A DNA stretch of 64,000 nt from Anaerocolumna sp047777345 (GTDB lineage: Bacteria > Bacillota > Clostridia > Lachnospirales > Lachnospiraceae): assembly GCA_047777345.1 (NCBI GenBank), contig JBKEEJ010000010.1:1-64000 (forward strand), read 5' to 3'. A program made the position numbers and the translations under genes. The first letter of the stretch is position 1; each line of letters starts with the position of its first letter. The notes below the pieces were generated by a model. That model did not search any database. It saw nothing but the letters and a program-made list of their open reading frames with translations, and had not been told where the DNA came from. Positions 23,994 to 32,370 of the stretch are shown here, piece by piece.

Positions 23994-24647
23994 TCAGTCC
24001 ATTTCCAACAGCAAATTTTTTAAATCAGAAACTGTTTTTACAATATGGCCGGCACCAGCCTGTTCTAATTCTGCCCTGGTGCCAAATCCGTACAAGACGC
24101 CAATGGAATCAATCTGGTTTTCCCCTGCACCTTTTATATCATGAAGCCTGTCACCAACCATAACAATCCGGTTATAATCGGTTAATTGGTTTTTATCCAG
24201 GGCATACCGGATCACATCCCCTTTTTTTATACGACTGTTGTCCATACTGGCACCGCAGATGTCATGAAAATATTTATCCAGATGAAAATATTCTGCTATC
24301 ATTTTCGCAAACTTTTCCGGTTTGGAAGTAGCCATATAAATCTTTTTGCCGGCATTTTTCAGGCTGTTTAACAAATCTTCTATTCCTTCATAAACATAAT
24401 TCTCATACATACCTTTTTCAGTAAAATATTCCCGGTATAATTTGACTGCCCGTTTGGCTTCCTCTTCCGTAAAACCCCAGAATTCCATAAAACTGTCAAA
24501 TAAAGGTGGCCCGATGTGTTTGCACAGGGAATCCAAATCTTCTACTTCAATTCCCATGTGATGAAGGGCATATTGAACAGATTTTGTAATGCCTTCTTTG
24601 GGGTTGGTAATGGTTCCGTCCAGGTCAAATAAGATGTATTGCTTCAA
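23994..24647 (-). CDS. HAD-superfamily hydrolase, phosphoglycolate phosphatase-like
   Basis: A 217-residue HAD phosphatase with a helical cap. Motif I is YILFDLDGTITNPKEG, motif II is the Thr/Ser of IYMATSKPEKFA, the motif III Lys is near RIKKGDVI, and motif IV is IVMVGDRLHDIKGA. This is the Gph/YqaB-like subgroup, acting on small phosphate esters. The frame extends to 24701, but the GAGAAAGGA ribosome binding site lies inside that extension and points to a TTG at 24647, which gives the usual N-terminus (M)KQYILFDLDG. It follows the membrane-protein gene ending at 24713 on the same strand and may be co-transcribed with it. Confidence 0.85.
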   Translation of the reverse strand: MKQYILFDLDGTITNPKEGITKSVQYALHHMGIEVEDLDSLCKHIGPPLFDSFMEFWGFTEEEAKRAVKLYREYFTEKGMYENYVYEGIEDLLNSLKNAGKKIYMATSKPEKFAKMIAEYFHLDKYFHDICGASMDNSRIKKGDVIRYALDKNQLTDYNRIVMVGDRLHDIKGAGENQIDSIGVLYGFGTRAELEQAGAGHIVKTVSDLKNLLLEMD

Positions 24648-24712
24648 TCTGTTGGTTCCTTTCTCAAACTGTCTGTATTTTATTCTATAGTTTCTAAACA
24701 CTGGATTCTCTG

Positions 24713-25234
24713 CTAATCGTAAAGGCTCCTGTAATCTTTCAGCCTTTTTGTAAGCAGGGTTAAAATATCTTCGGCAGACATGTCTTTTGCTTTGTCCACC
24801 CGAATCGTTAAAGGGGCTGTCTGGTTATTCAGATTATCCTTGGCTAATTTCTGTTTTAACGGGGATAATTTATCTGTAAAACGTTTCTCATCCTTTGGGA
24901 TTACTCCAATAATTTTCTTTCCCCCTATTTCCACAATACTGAATTTTTCAATATCCTGAAAGGGAATATATCCTACCGAACTGCCGGAAGAACTGTCGAT
25001 AATACCATCAAAGGTAATAGTCAGTAACGGTTTCTTCTGTAAGGACTGTCCTAGGTATATGAAAAAGACAATGCCGGATATTATCATTTCCAAAAAGCCG
25101 GTAAGCCACATCAGAACACGCTTTTCTCTCATGCCTGTTATCCATACAACAAGGGATACAATAAATATCACCAATCCGATTAACATCAGCCTTACCGCTT
25201 TTGACTGTTTTTCTTCTATAACGATTTTTTCCAC
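24713..25234 (-). CDS. STM3941-type membrane protein, unknown
   Basis: A 173-residue protein with two transmembrane helices close to the N-terminus (about residues 17-37 and 45-66). A soluble C-terminal domain follows, carrying the pattern PLLTITFDGIIDSSS, GYIPFQDIEKFSI and KIIGVIP. This matches the STM3941 family of unknown function. The start is uncertain: TTG at 25237 and GTG at 25234 are adjacent, and the GTG has better spacing from AAGGGGG. It precedes the HAD gene by about 65 bases. Confidence 0.7.
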   Translation of the reverse strand: MEKIVIEEKQSKAVRLMLIGLVIFIVSLVVWITGMREKRVLMWLTGFLEMIISGIVFFIYLGQSLQKKPLLTITFDGIIDSSSGSSVGYIPFQDIEKFSIVEIGGKKIIGVIPKDEKRFTDKLSPLKQKLAKDNLNNQTAPLTIRVDKAKDMSAEDILTLLTKRLKDYRSLYD

Positions 25235-25386
25235 CAAGAAACCCCCTTAAATAAAAGGAAATCAACCACTTTAAATCATTGTATATTATTTTATATGTTA
25301 CCAGGCAAAAAAGCAAGTAAACACAGTATTATTTTTCCTTTTTTCAAAGGCGAAGTTCTGTATCTGGTAAATCCGTATATCATTCA

Positions 25387-25416
25387 TTGACGAGCAGGAC
25401 ACTTGTTTAGTATACT
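25387..25416 (+). promoter_or_regulatory. Promoter of Cof-ogt-MFS operon
   Basis: TTGACG (25387-25392) and TATACT (25411-25416) are spaced by 18 bases, about 65 bases before the first gene. Confidence 0.6.
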
Positions 25417-25481
25417 TAGTATTAATCCTAATTGTTTTATTATAACTGTATTTTAACTTATTTCAGAAAGGCGTATATTTT

Positions 25482-26327
25482 ATGAAAACTTTATATATAT
25501 CAGATCTGGATGGTACTTTACTAAACCCTGATGCAGAATTGTCCTCTTATACCATACAAACTATTAATGATTTAATTGGTAAAGGCATGAATTTTACTGT
25601 TGCCACAGCCAGAAGCGCCGCATCGGCAGTTCACATATTAAAGGATTTGCACCTGACTTTACCCATTGTACTGATGAACGGTGTTCTTATTTATGACATT
25701 CCGGCAAGACAGTATATTAAAATCGAATATTTGAGTCCGGAAACACTGGCCTTTATTTATAAAGTTTTAAATGATTTTGAATTAACCGGATTTTTATATG
25801 AAGTAAAAGACAATATGCTGTCTACCTATTATGAAACCCTGGAAAATCAAGCCCAGATAGAATTTTTATCCGAACGGGTTAACAAATACCGCAAAGTCTT
25901 TACAAAAGTGGAATCTTTTACCCAGGTAGAGCAAAGTCACCTGATTTACCTTTCTTTGCTGAATACAAAGAAACGTTTGGAAGGTGCCTATCAGATACTT
26001 AAAACACGAAAAGATATTGGTTTAGCTTATTACAGGGATGTTTACTCCAAAGAAGAAATGTGGTATCTGGAAATTTTCAGTCACAAGGCTACCAAATATA
26101 ACGCTGTCCAATATCTGAGAAATACCTATCATTTTGATAAGATAATCGGATTTGGGGATAACTTAAATGACCTGCCTTTATTTCAAGCCTGTGACATAAC
26201 CTGTGCCGTGGCCAATGCAAAAGAAGAATTAAAGAAATATGCAAACTATATAACGGAAAGTAATATAAATAACGGTGTGGCAGAATGGTTAAGGAGGAAT
26301 TATTCGGATGTACACTTATCTTTATGA
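25482..26327 (+). CDS. Cof-type HAD phosphatase
   Basis: A 281-residue HAD phosphatase of the Cof/SupH group with a C2 cap. Motif I is YISDLDGTLLNPDAEL at the N-terminus, motif II is FTVATARSAASA, the Lys of motif III is HKATKYNAV and motif IV is IIGFGDNLNDLPLFQAC. Such enzymes dephosphorylate sugar phosphates or pyridoxal phosphate with loose specificity. It is the first gene of a three-gene operon: its 3' end overlaps the ogt start by 20 bases, and the ogt ribosome binding site AAGGAGG is inside it. The MFS partner hints at sugar-related work. Confidence 0.88.
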   Translation: MKTLYISDLDGTLLNPDAELSSYTIQTINDLIGKGMNFTVATARSAASAVHILKDLHLTLPIVLMNGVLIYDIPARQYIKIEYLSPETLAFIYKVLNDFELTGFLYEVKDNMLSTYYETLENQAQIEFLSERVNKYRKVFTKVESFTQVEQSHLIYLSLLNTKKRLEGAYQILKTRKDIGLAYYRDVYSKEEMWYLEIFSHKATKYNAVQYLRNTYHFDKIIGFGDNLNDLPLFQACDITCAVANAKEELKKYANYITESNINNGVAEWLRRNYSDVHLSL

Positions 26328-26820
26328 TACCAAAATCGGTAAAATATCAATTACGGAAGATATGGACGAACTTACCGGATTGTCTTTTTTCGCAGATATT
26401 CCAGAGGGTTCAAAGATAAAAGAAACCAGCCTGTTAGCTGAAGCGATAAGGCAGCTTACGGAATATTTAAATGGGAAACGTACTGTTTTTGATTTACCAT
26501 TAAATCCGAAAGGAACCCCTTTTCAAAGAAAAGTATGGCAGGTTCTTACGACCATTCCTTACGGAGAAACCTTTTCCTACAAGCAGGTAGCAGAGGCCAT
26601 AGGAAATGCTAAAGCCTGCCGGGCCGTAGGTATGGCAAACAATAAAAATCCCCTTCCTGTTTTTATTCCCTGTCACAGAGTAATCGGGAGTAACGGAAAA
26701 CTTGTGGGATATGGAGGAGGTCTTGACCGCAAAATATTTTTGTTAGAACTGGAAAAAAATAACTCACAGACGTTAACGAAAGAACTGGAGAAAATATGGA
26801 AAAACTCGCAAAACAATTAA
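26308..26820 (+). CDS. ogt: Methylated-DNA--protein-cysteine methyltransferase
   Basis: A 170-residue suicide repair protein that transfers O6-alkyl groups from guanine to its own Cys. The C-terminal domain shows GTPFQRKVWQVLTTIPYGET, the helix-turn-helix YKQVAEAIGNAKACRAVGMA with the Arg finger, then NKNPLPVFIPCHRVIGSNG with the active-site PCHRV, and GYGGGLDRKIFLLELE. It overlaps the upstream Cof gene and the downstream MFS gene (25 bases), so all three are translationally coupled. Confidence 0.95.
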   Translation: MYTYLYDTKIGKISITEDMDELTGLSFFADIPEGSKIKETSLLAEAIRQLTEYLNGKRTVFDLPLNPKGTPFQRKVWQVLTTIPYGETFSYKQVAEAIGNAKACRAVGMANNKNPLPVFIPCHRVIGSNGKLVGYGGGLDRKIFLLELEKNNSQTLTKELEKIWKNSQNN

Positions 26821-28019
26821 CAATAAAATATGCTCTGTTACAAAGTACCTACTGGATCAGCCAATGTGCCATCAACAGCTTTGCCGCCGTATTTTTACAG
26901 TCCAGAAATTTTGACAATACACAGATTGGTATTGTTCTGTCACTGGCTGCCATCCTATCTATCTTTTTGCAACCTTTGATTGCTTCCTTTGCAGATAAAA
27001 CCTCAAAGGTAACCTTGCGGCAAATTGTAATCGCATTTATGGCTATTATATTTGCTATGGCTTTCGTGTTATACATAGCCCCGGGTTCCTTCTGGCTTAT
27101 AGCAATATTATATGTCTTAATTAACGCATGTACTTATACCTTAAATCCTTTGAATAACTCCCTGGCACTGGAATATATGAATCAGGGAGTTCCCATGAAT
27201 TACGGGCTGGCCAGGGGAACAGGCTCCGTTGCTTTTGCCGTTATGTCACTTTTCCTGGGACAATTGGTAAATCTGCTGGGCCCTGATATATTGCTTCTGA
27301 TGTTTTTGTTATCTTTCTGTTTCACCATAACCGCCGTTGTTTTCTTTAAGGCAAAACTGCCAGAGAGCACCCAGTCAGTTGATTTAAATCCCACATCCTT
27401 AAATTCCGTTACCGAGAATCCTGGCAAAGACAAAAGCGGTCCCTCCGGCATAGGAACTTTTTTGGTAAAGTACAAAACGTATCTGCTGTTTTTGGTCGGT
27501 GTGGCTATGATTTTTTATTCCCATAACCTGATTAATACATACCTGATTAATATTATAGAAAATGTGGGCGGTAACAGTAAGGATCTGGGTATTTCCCTTG
27601 CCATAGCAGCCGCCTTTGAGCTTCCCGCCATGGCAGGCTTTATCTTACTGGAAAAAAGGTTTAAATGCAATCATCTTGTGATTATTTCCGCCTTTTTCTT
27701 CTTTTTAAAGTCCCTGTTAACCTGGCTTTCCCCTAATGTGGGCATGGTATATGTATCCATGGCCTTTCAGCTGGTTTCCTTTGCATTATTTACTCCGGCA
27801 TCCATCTATTATGTGAATTCTATGATGGATCCGCATGACCGGGTAAAAGGCCAGGCAACCCTTGCGGTGGCCACCACAGGAATTGCCGGCTCCATTGCCA
27901 ATATTACTGGGGGTAAAATACTGGATACCCTGGGTGTTTCCGATATGCTGATGCTCGGTACGATTGTTACTGTTATCGGATTTTTCATTGTAACTTTCAC
28001 CACCAAACAAACAGAATAA
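26796..28019 (+). CDS. MFS transporter (MFS_1-like, LacY-related)
   Basis: A 407-residue membrane protein with about 12 hydrophobic segments and a central hydrophilic loop near residues 190-225 (PESTQSVDLNPTSLNS). The N-terminal TYWISQCAINSFAAVFLQSR, the DKTSKVTLRQ cytoplasmic loop, and the later MDPHDRVKGQATLAVA fit the MFS_1-like group related to LacY-type sugar symporters. The substrate is unknown. It is the last gene of the Cof-ogt-MFS operon, and its start overlaps the ogt end by 25 bases. An 87-bp inverted-repeat element follows. Confidence 0.85.
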   Translation: MEKLAKQLTIKYALLQSTYWISQCAINSFAAVFLQSRNFDNTQIGIVLSLAAILSIFLQPLIASFADKTSKVTLRQIVIAFMAIIFAMAFVLYIAPGSFWLIAILYVLINACTYTLNPLNNSLALEYMNQGVPMNYGLARGTGSVAFAVMSLFLGQLVNLLGPDILLLMFLLSFCFTITAVVFFKAKLPESTQSVDLNPTSLNSVTENPGKDKSGPSGIGTFLVKYKTYLLFLVGVAMIFYSHNLINTYLINIIENVGGNSKDLGISLAIAAAFELPAMAGFILLEKRFKCNHLVIISAFFFFLKSLLTWLSPNVGMVYVSMAFQLVSFALFTPASIYYVNSMMDPHDRVKGQATLAVATTGIAGSIANITGGKILDTLGVSDMLMLGTIVTVIGFFIVTFTTKQTE

Positions 28020-28049
28020 GAAACCGTAAAAAACAGCAAAAATATCTTA

Positions 28050-28136
28050 GGGTGTCCCATTATGCATAGTTTCAATACAGGAACAATCAACATGTATCAA
28101 ACACATTGGCTTTCTGTTAACCACAATGGGGCACCC
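28050..28136. repeat. 87-bp inverted-repeat element between MFS and GH3 genes
   Basis: GGGTGTCCCATT (28050-28061) and AATGGGGCACCC (28125-28136) are terminal inverted repeats that pair over 12 bases with one wobble. They flank a 63-base middle with little structure. The size and ends resemble a miniature inverted-repeat element. A short ATATC occurs near both edges but not exactly at the borders. As a terminator the loop would be unusually long and lacks a T-run. Confidence 0.5.
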
Positions 28137-28158
28137 CGGCATATCAAATATTTACACC

Positions 28159-30699
28159 TTAAAGTTCAAGAAACTGCTCTCCATAAGGGCGGGCATTTTC
28201 AAAGGCATTGGTCTGCAATATTACTTTTAACAGTCTTTCCACACAATCCTGCAATTCTTCTTTTTTCAGGGAGCCATCTTCTAAAGCATTCTTTATATTT
28301 TCAATGTCTCCTTTGTATCCTGGCATAATCAGATCATTTCCTGCTGCCACACATTGCCATGACTTGCTGCCTCCATGAGGCATGGTAGTTGTCCAGTCTG
28401 TCATAATTAATCCCTGGAAATTCCACTCTTCTCTGGCCACTACAGTGCACAGGTCTTTGCTGTTGGCGGTATGTACCCCATTAATCAGATTATAAGAGGT
28501 CATAATTGCCATAGGCTGTGCTTCCTTTACCGCAATTTCAAAGCCGCGAAGATAAATTTCCCTTAAGGCTCTCTGGGACACGATGCTGTTGCAGCCCATA
28601 CGGTTATCTTCCTGATTATTGCAGGCAAAATGCTTAATCGTGGTGCCAACACCCTTACCTGACTGAACCCCTTTGGTAATTGCCGCCGCCATAGTACCAC
28701 TTAAAAGAGGATCTTCGGAATAATACTCAAAGTTTCTGCCGCACAGCGGATTCCTATGGATGTTCATGCCTGGTGCCAGCCACCAGCCTATGCCAAACTC
28801 CTCCATTTCTGTTGCCACTGCACGTCCTACTTCCATCAGCAACTTAGGATCCCAGGTTTGCGCAAGCAGTGTTCCAACCGGTATGGCAGTGGCATACTGA
28901 TAATAAGTATCCGCATTTTCATGAGGAGTATGATCTGCAAAAATGCCTCCCTCCATAGCTCCTAAAAAACCTTGACTATAGATTAAACCTGTTTTACGAT
29001 CCACCTCATAGGACTTCATCAGACGAAGACCTGCCGGGCCATCTGCCATAGGTACTCCAGGTATACCGTATTCTTCTTCCAAACAGCTGCTGGTTTCACC
29101 GGCAGCACCCGGAACCATAATACCGGCAGCACCTATTGCCTGGTCATGACCTTTGCTGATTTCGCCCACTACCATTAAAATCATTTGCTCTGTCGTAAGC
29201 TTTCCGGCAATCTCTTTTGCAATCCTTGCTGCTTCGTTTTCCTTATAAACTTTACGAACTTCCGGCTTAGGCAGATATGTTAATACCGGTACCTTCTTCT
29301 TAGCAGCTTCTTTTTTCCACTCTGCCTCACGTGCCAGTCGCACTTGTTTCGGATTTGACAGTTCGTCAAGATTTTCCTTAAGAGGACAGATTGCCTTAAC
29401 TTTCTCTAATATTACTGTTTTTTCTACGTTAAGTATGCCAAAGACAGTCAAATCTTTGGATGAATTACCAATCCAGAGGCCATAGTTTCCTGCTTCTACC
29501 ACCCAGGCACTTTTTTCCTCACTAAAGGAAGCAAAATTCTTTGCAGGGATTGTAATGCATACCTGCTCACTTTCGCCTGGTTTTAACAGCTTAGTCTTTG
29601 CAAAACCGCAAAGTCTGCGATATTCTTTTTCCATTCCATCCTGCGGACATGAAACATATACCTGCACTACCTCTTTGCCTGACCATTTCGACCCGGTATT
29701 TGTAACAGTAGCCTTTACTTCCACTTCACCGTTTTCCTTTGGTAAGAACTCATCCGCATGGATAGAAAAGCTCGTATAGGACAAACCGTATCCGAAGGGG
29801 TAAGCTACATCCTTCCTGAAGCTGTCAAAATAACGATAGCCTACATAAATGCCTTCCTTATAATATTCCTTATCTAAAACACCGTTATTATGGCTGTAAT
29901 TTTCCCCAAATGGAATATCTTCATATGCCTTAACCCAGGTACTGGTTAACTTTCCGCTTGGGGTAACAACTCCGGTAACAAGATCAGCTAATGCATGTCC
30001 GCCTTCCATTCCCGGTTGCACAATACTCATTAAACCTTTTAAATTAGATAAGCCCATGATATATTGCAAATCAATCACGCCGCCGGTATTTAGAATCACA
30101 ACCAGCTTTTTCGTGTGGTCATTTAAGAAAGCAAGATCCTCTTTTTCTTTCTCAGTCAGATAATAATCTCCGTCCTGCAGGAAACGGTCAGCCCCTTCCC
30201 CTGCGGTACGGCTGATTACATAAAATACCACATCCGCTTTTGCCACATCCGCTTTTTCTATCTTATCCCCTGTGGGCATCCGGAAAACATGCTTGGCATA
30301 TACATAAAAGAAGCGGGTCTGCTCATGTTTTTTTGCATCATCAAGAATCTCATTCTTCCAATCTTCTCTTGCCTGTCTGTAGATCCGATCATAACTGTCA
30401 AGCCACTCCCGATTGGTTAATTCAATTCCCGCGTCTAAAAAACCCTGATAAATGCTTACGGACTCACGCTCGTTTACATCACCGGAGCCCGTACCCCCTT
30501 TTATGGTATGCACCGCACCACCGCCGTACAGGGCTACTTTTTGTCCCTTCTCCAAAGGAAGTACGCCCTCATTTTTTAATAAAACCATTCCTTCTGCCGC
30601 TGCTTTTTTTGCAGTCTGACGGTTTTTAATCTCCCGTTCCGACACAGCATTCGTCTTGGTTCCGCTGTATTTGCGCTCTCTTTTTTGAAATTTTGTCAT
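28159..30699 (-). CDS. GH3 beta-glucosidase with permuted domain order
   Basis: An 846-residue GH3 enzyme whose two halves are swapped relative to most GH3 proteins. Residues about 30-330 form the (alpha/beta)6 domain that is normally C-terminal (AAAEGMVLLKNEGVLPLEKG near the N-terminus, EGADRFLQDGDYYL, QPGMEGGHALADL). A fibronectin-III-like domain follows (about 340-440, TNTGSKWSGKEVVQVYVSC). The TIM-barrel catalytic domain comes last (MADGPAGLRLM, GPGMNIHRNPLCGRNFEYYS, KHFACNNQE). The nucleophile is Asp768 in GLIMTDWTT. The same order is known in beta-glucosidases of rumen and clostridial bacteria. No signal peptide, so it is cytoplasmic. The start follows AGGAGGAATG. Two carboxylesterase genes lie just upstream in the same direction. 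Confidence 0.93.
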   Translation of the reverse strand: MTKFQKRERKYSGTKTNAVSEREIKNRQTAKKAAAEGMVLLKNEGVLPLEKGQKVALYGGGAVHTIKGGTGSGDVNERESVSIYQGFLDAGIELTNREWLDSYDRIYRQAREDWKNEILDDAKKHEQTRFFYVYAKHVFRMPTGDKIEKADVAKADVVFYVISRTAGEGADRFLQDGDYYLTEKEKEDLAFLNDHTKKLVVILNTGGVIDLQYIMGLSNLKGLMSIVQPGMEGGHALADLVTGVVTPSGKLTSTWVKAYEDIPFGENYSHNNGVLDKEYYKEGIYVGYRYFDSFRKDVAYPFGYGLSYTSFSIHADEFLPKENGEVEVKATVTNTGSKWSGKEVVQVYVSCPQDGMEKEYRRLCGFAKTKLLKPGESEQVCITIPAKNFASFSEEKSAWVVEAGNYGLWIGNSSKDLTVFGILNVEKTVILEKVKAICPLKENLDELSNPKQVRLAREAEWKKEAAKKKVPVLTYLPKPEVRKVYKENEAARIAKEIAGKLTTEQMILMVVGEISKGHDQAIGAAGIMVPGAAGETSSCLEEEYGIPGVPMADGPAGLRLMKSYEVDRKTGLIYSQGFLGAMEGGIFADHTPHENADTYYQYATAIPVGTLLAQTWDPKLLMEVGRAVATEMEEFGIGWWLAPGMNIHRNPLCGRNFEYYSEDPLLSGTMAAAITKGVQSGKGVGTTIKHFACNNQEDNRMGCNSIVSQRALREIYLRGFEIAVKEAQPMAIMTSYNLINGVHTANSKDLCTVVAREEWNFQGLIMTDWTTTMPHGGSKSWQCVAAGNDLIMPGYKGDIENIKNALEDGSLKKEELQDCVERLLKVILQTNAFENARPYGEQFLEL

Positions 30700-30753
30700 T
30701 CTTTCATTCCTCCTATGTATAATTTTACAGATATCTTTAGCATTTTAATTGTT

Positions 30754-32313
30754 TTACTTTTCTTTGACTTTGTATTGCAGATGCTGTAATCGTACATGTT
30801 CATCCAGCATCTCGACATCATTTATGTTCCGACTGACAATTTGCTTTTCATCCATATATAATGTCACAGGATTATCTTCTGTGAATGGCGCCCATTCCGG
30901 CACAGTATCTCCGTTTGGGTTTCCGGTTCGTGCAAAATTGCACCAGTAATCTGTCATTGCACGGGATAATGCATAATCGCCCACGCAAAAGCCCGGTTCC
31001 ATGGAACGCCAGCACCGATCGATTGTACCAAAAATATACCATAGTTCCGCAGAATGGAAAGCTCCCGCATCATCTCCTGGCATTTTACGATTAAAATAAT
31101 AAATATATAAAGGTTTTCTTTTATTTTTAAGCTCTGCCAATGCCCAGCTTCTTGGAGCGAGCAGTGAGATTACTTTTTTAAGTTTTTCATGCAGAACCTG
31201 CAAGTCTTCTTCTTTGTTGATATTATATAACTTGATATATTCTTCGGCATAATCCCCATACATTGCCTGCATAAAGGTTTTATATTCCTGCAATGACTTA
31301 GGAGGTATCCCGGCAAATAAATCTCCGTCACCACTTACTGTCCCGGTCATTATATCAACCTCATGATGTTCTCCTGCAGCTATTGCTTCACCGGATTTCT
31401 TAGGTTGGTAATATCCATCCACACAGGGGTTAAAATGTAACCCAAAGCCCAGTATTTCATTGGCGGCCTTCCTAATGGCCAGTTCTGCTTCCATGGCATC
31501 CATAGCCATGAAATCATCCAGAGACTTATTAAGTCTATGACTTATGTCTTGTCCCAGCTTTTCCATCCTCTTTAGAGTAAATCCGGCTCCCAAAGTATTA
31601 AGGCCTCCGGCCGATTGTATGATTGCCCTCTGAAATAATCCTTTCGCATAAGGACAGGTAAGCAAGGCCTGTACCAAACCACCTCCGGCTGATTGACCAA
31701 AAATGGTTATATTTTCGGCATCACCGCCAAAAGCAGACGCATTTTCTTTAACCCACTTTAATGCCTGAATGCAGTCAGAAATAGCATAATTGCCTGATAC
31801 CCCATTTGGCGCTCTTTTTGATAATTCGGGGTGAGCAAAAAAACCCAGTGCCCCAAGGCGGTATCCTATTGTGACTAAAATACAGCCTCTTCTGCACATT
31901 GCCTCCCCGTCAAACTCCATTTCCCAGCTGTAGCCGGCAATATAAGCTCCACCGTGTATATAGAACAGAATTGGAAGTCTTTTTGTCCCTGTTGTATCCG
32001 GAGTCCAGATATTAAGGTATAGGCAATCTTCACTTACAGGAATGTCATCCGGGTAAAATTCTTTCTGATAGAAACTTCCCTTTATCTGTTTTTCCTGAAT
32101 GGATGCTGCCGCAAAGGTGTTACATTTTTTTACTCCCTCCCAGGAATCCGGCGGCTCTGCCGCTGTCCAGCGCCTTTTTCCTACAGGTGGCTTGGCATAA
32201 GGGACTCCGCGAAATACCGTAAAAGCGGGATTGGAAGCTGGTATCCCCTCTATTTTTCCTTCCTTTACAGTAATAATACGATTAATTGGCTTAACTGGTG
32301 TCTTTTCTAACAT
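30754..32313 (-). CDS. Type-B carboxylesterase
   Basis: A 519-residue alpha/beta hydrolase of the carboxylesterase/cholinesterase family, without signal peptide. Recognisable parts are VFRGVPYAKPPVGKRRW, SEDCLYLNIWTPD, FYIHGGAYIAGYS (oxyanion hole), the nucleophile elbow FGQSAGGG with Ser208, and the C-terminal ELWYIFG with YWCNFARTGNPNGD. It would hydrolyse esters of small or medium acyl groups; natural substrates could be acetylated or feruloylated sugars, which would fit the neighbouring GH3 glycosidase, but that is inference. It is one of two tandem paralogues, 54 bases upstream of the GH3 gene and probably in one transcription unit. Confidence 0.9.
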   Translation of the reverse strand: MLEKTPVKPINRIITVKEGKIEGIPASNPAFTVFRGVPYAKPPVGKRRWTAAEPPDSWEGVKKCNTFAAASIQEKQIKGSFYQKEFYPDDIPVSEDCLYLNIWTPDTTGTKRLPILFYIHGGAYIAGYSWEMEFDGEAMCRRGCILVTIGYRLGALGFFAHPELSKRAPNGVSGNYAISDCIQALKWVKENASAFGGDAENITIFGQSAGGGLVQALLTCPYAKGLFQRAIIQSAGGLNTLGAGFTLKRMEKLGQDISHRLNKSLDDFMAMDAMEAELAIRKAANEILGFGLHFNPCVDGYYQPKKSGEAIAAGEHHEVDIMTGTVSGDGDLFAGIPPKSLQEYKTFMQAMYGDYAEEYIKLYNINKEEDLQVLHEKLKKVISLLAPRSWALAELKNKRKPLYIYYFNRKMPGDDAGAFHSAELWYIFGTIDRCWRSMEPGFCVGDYALSRAMTDYWCNFARTGNPNGDTVPEWAPFTEDNPVTLYMDEKQIVSRNINDVEMLDEHVRLQHLQYKVKEK

Positions 32314-32370
32314 AATTCTTCCCTGACCTCCACTACCTTTATTATTTACTGCAAGCTAATGCTTTTTTGG

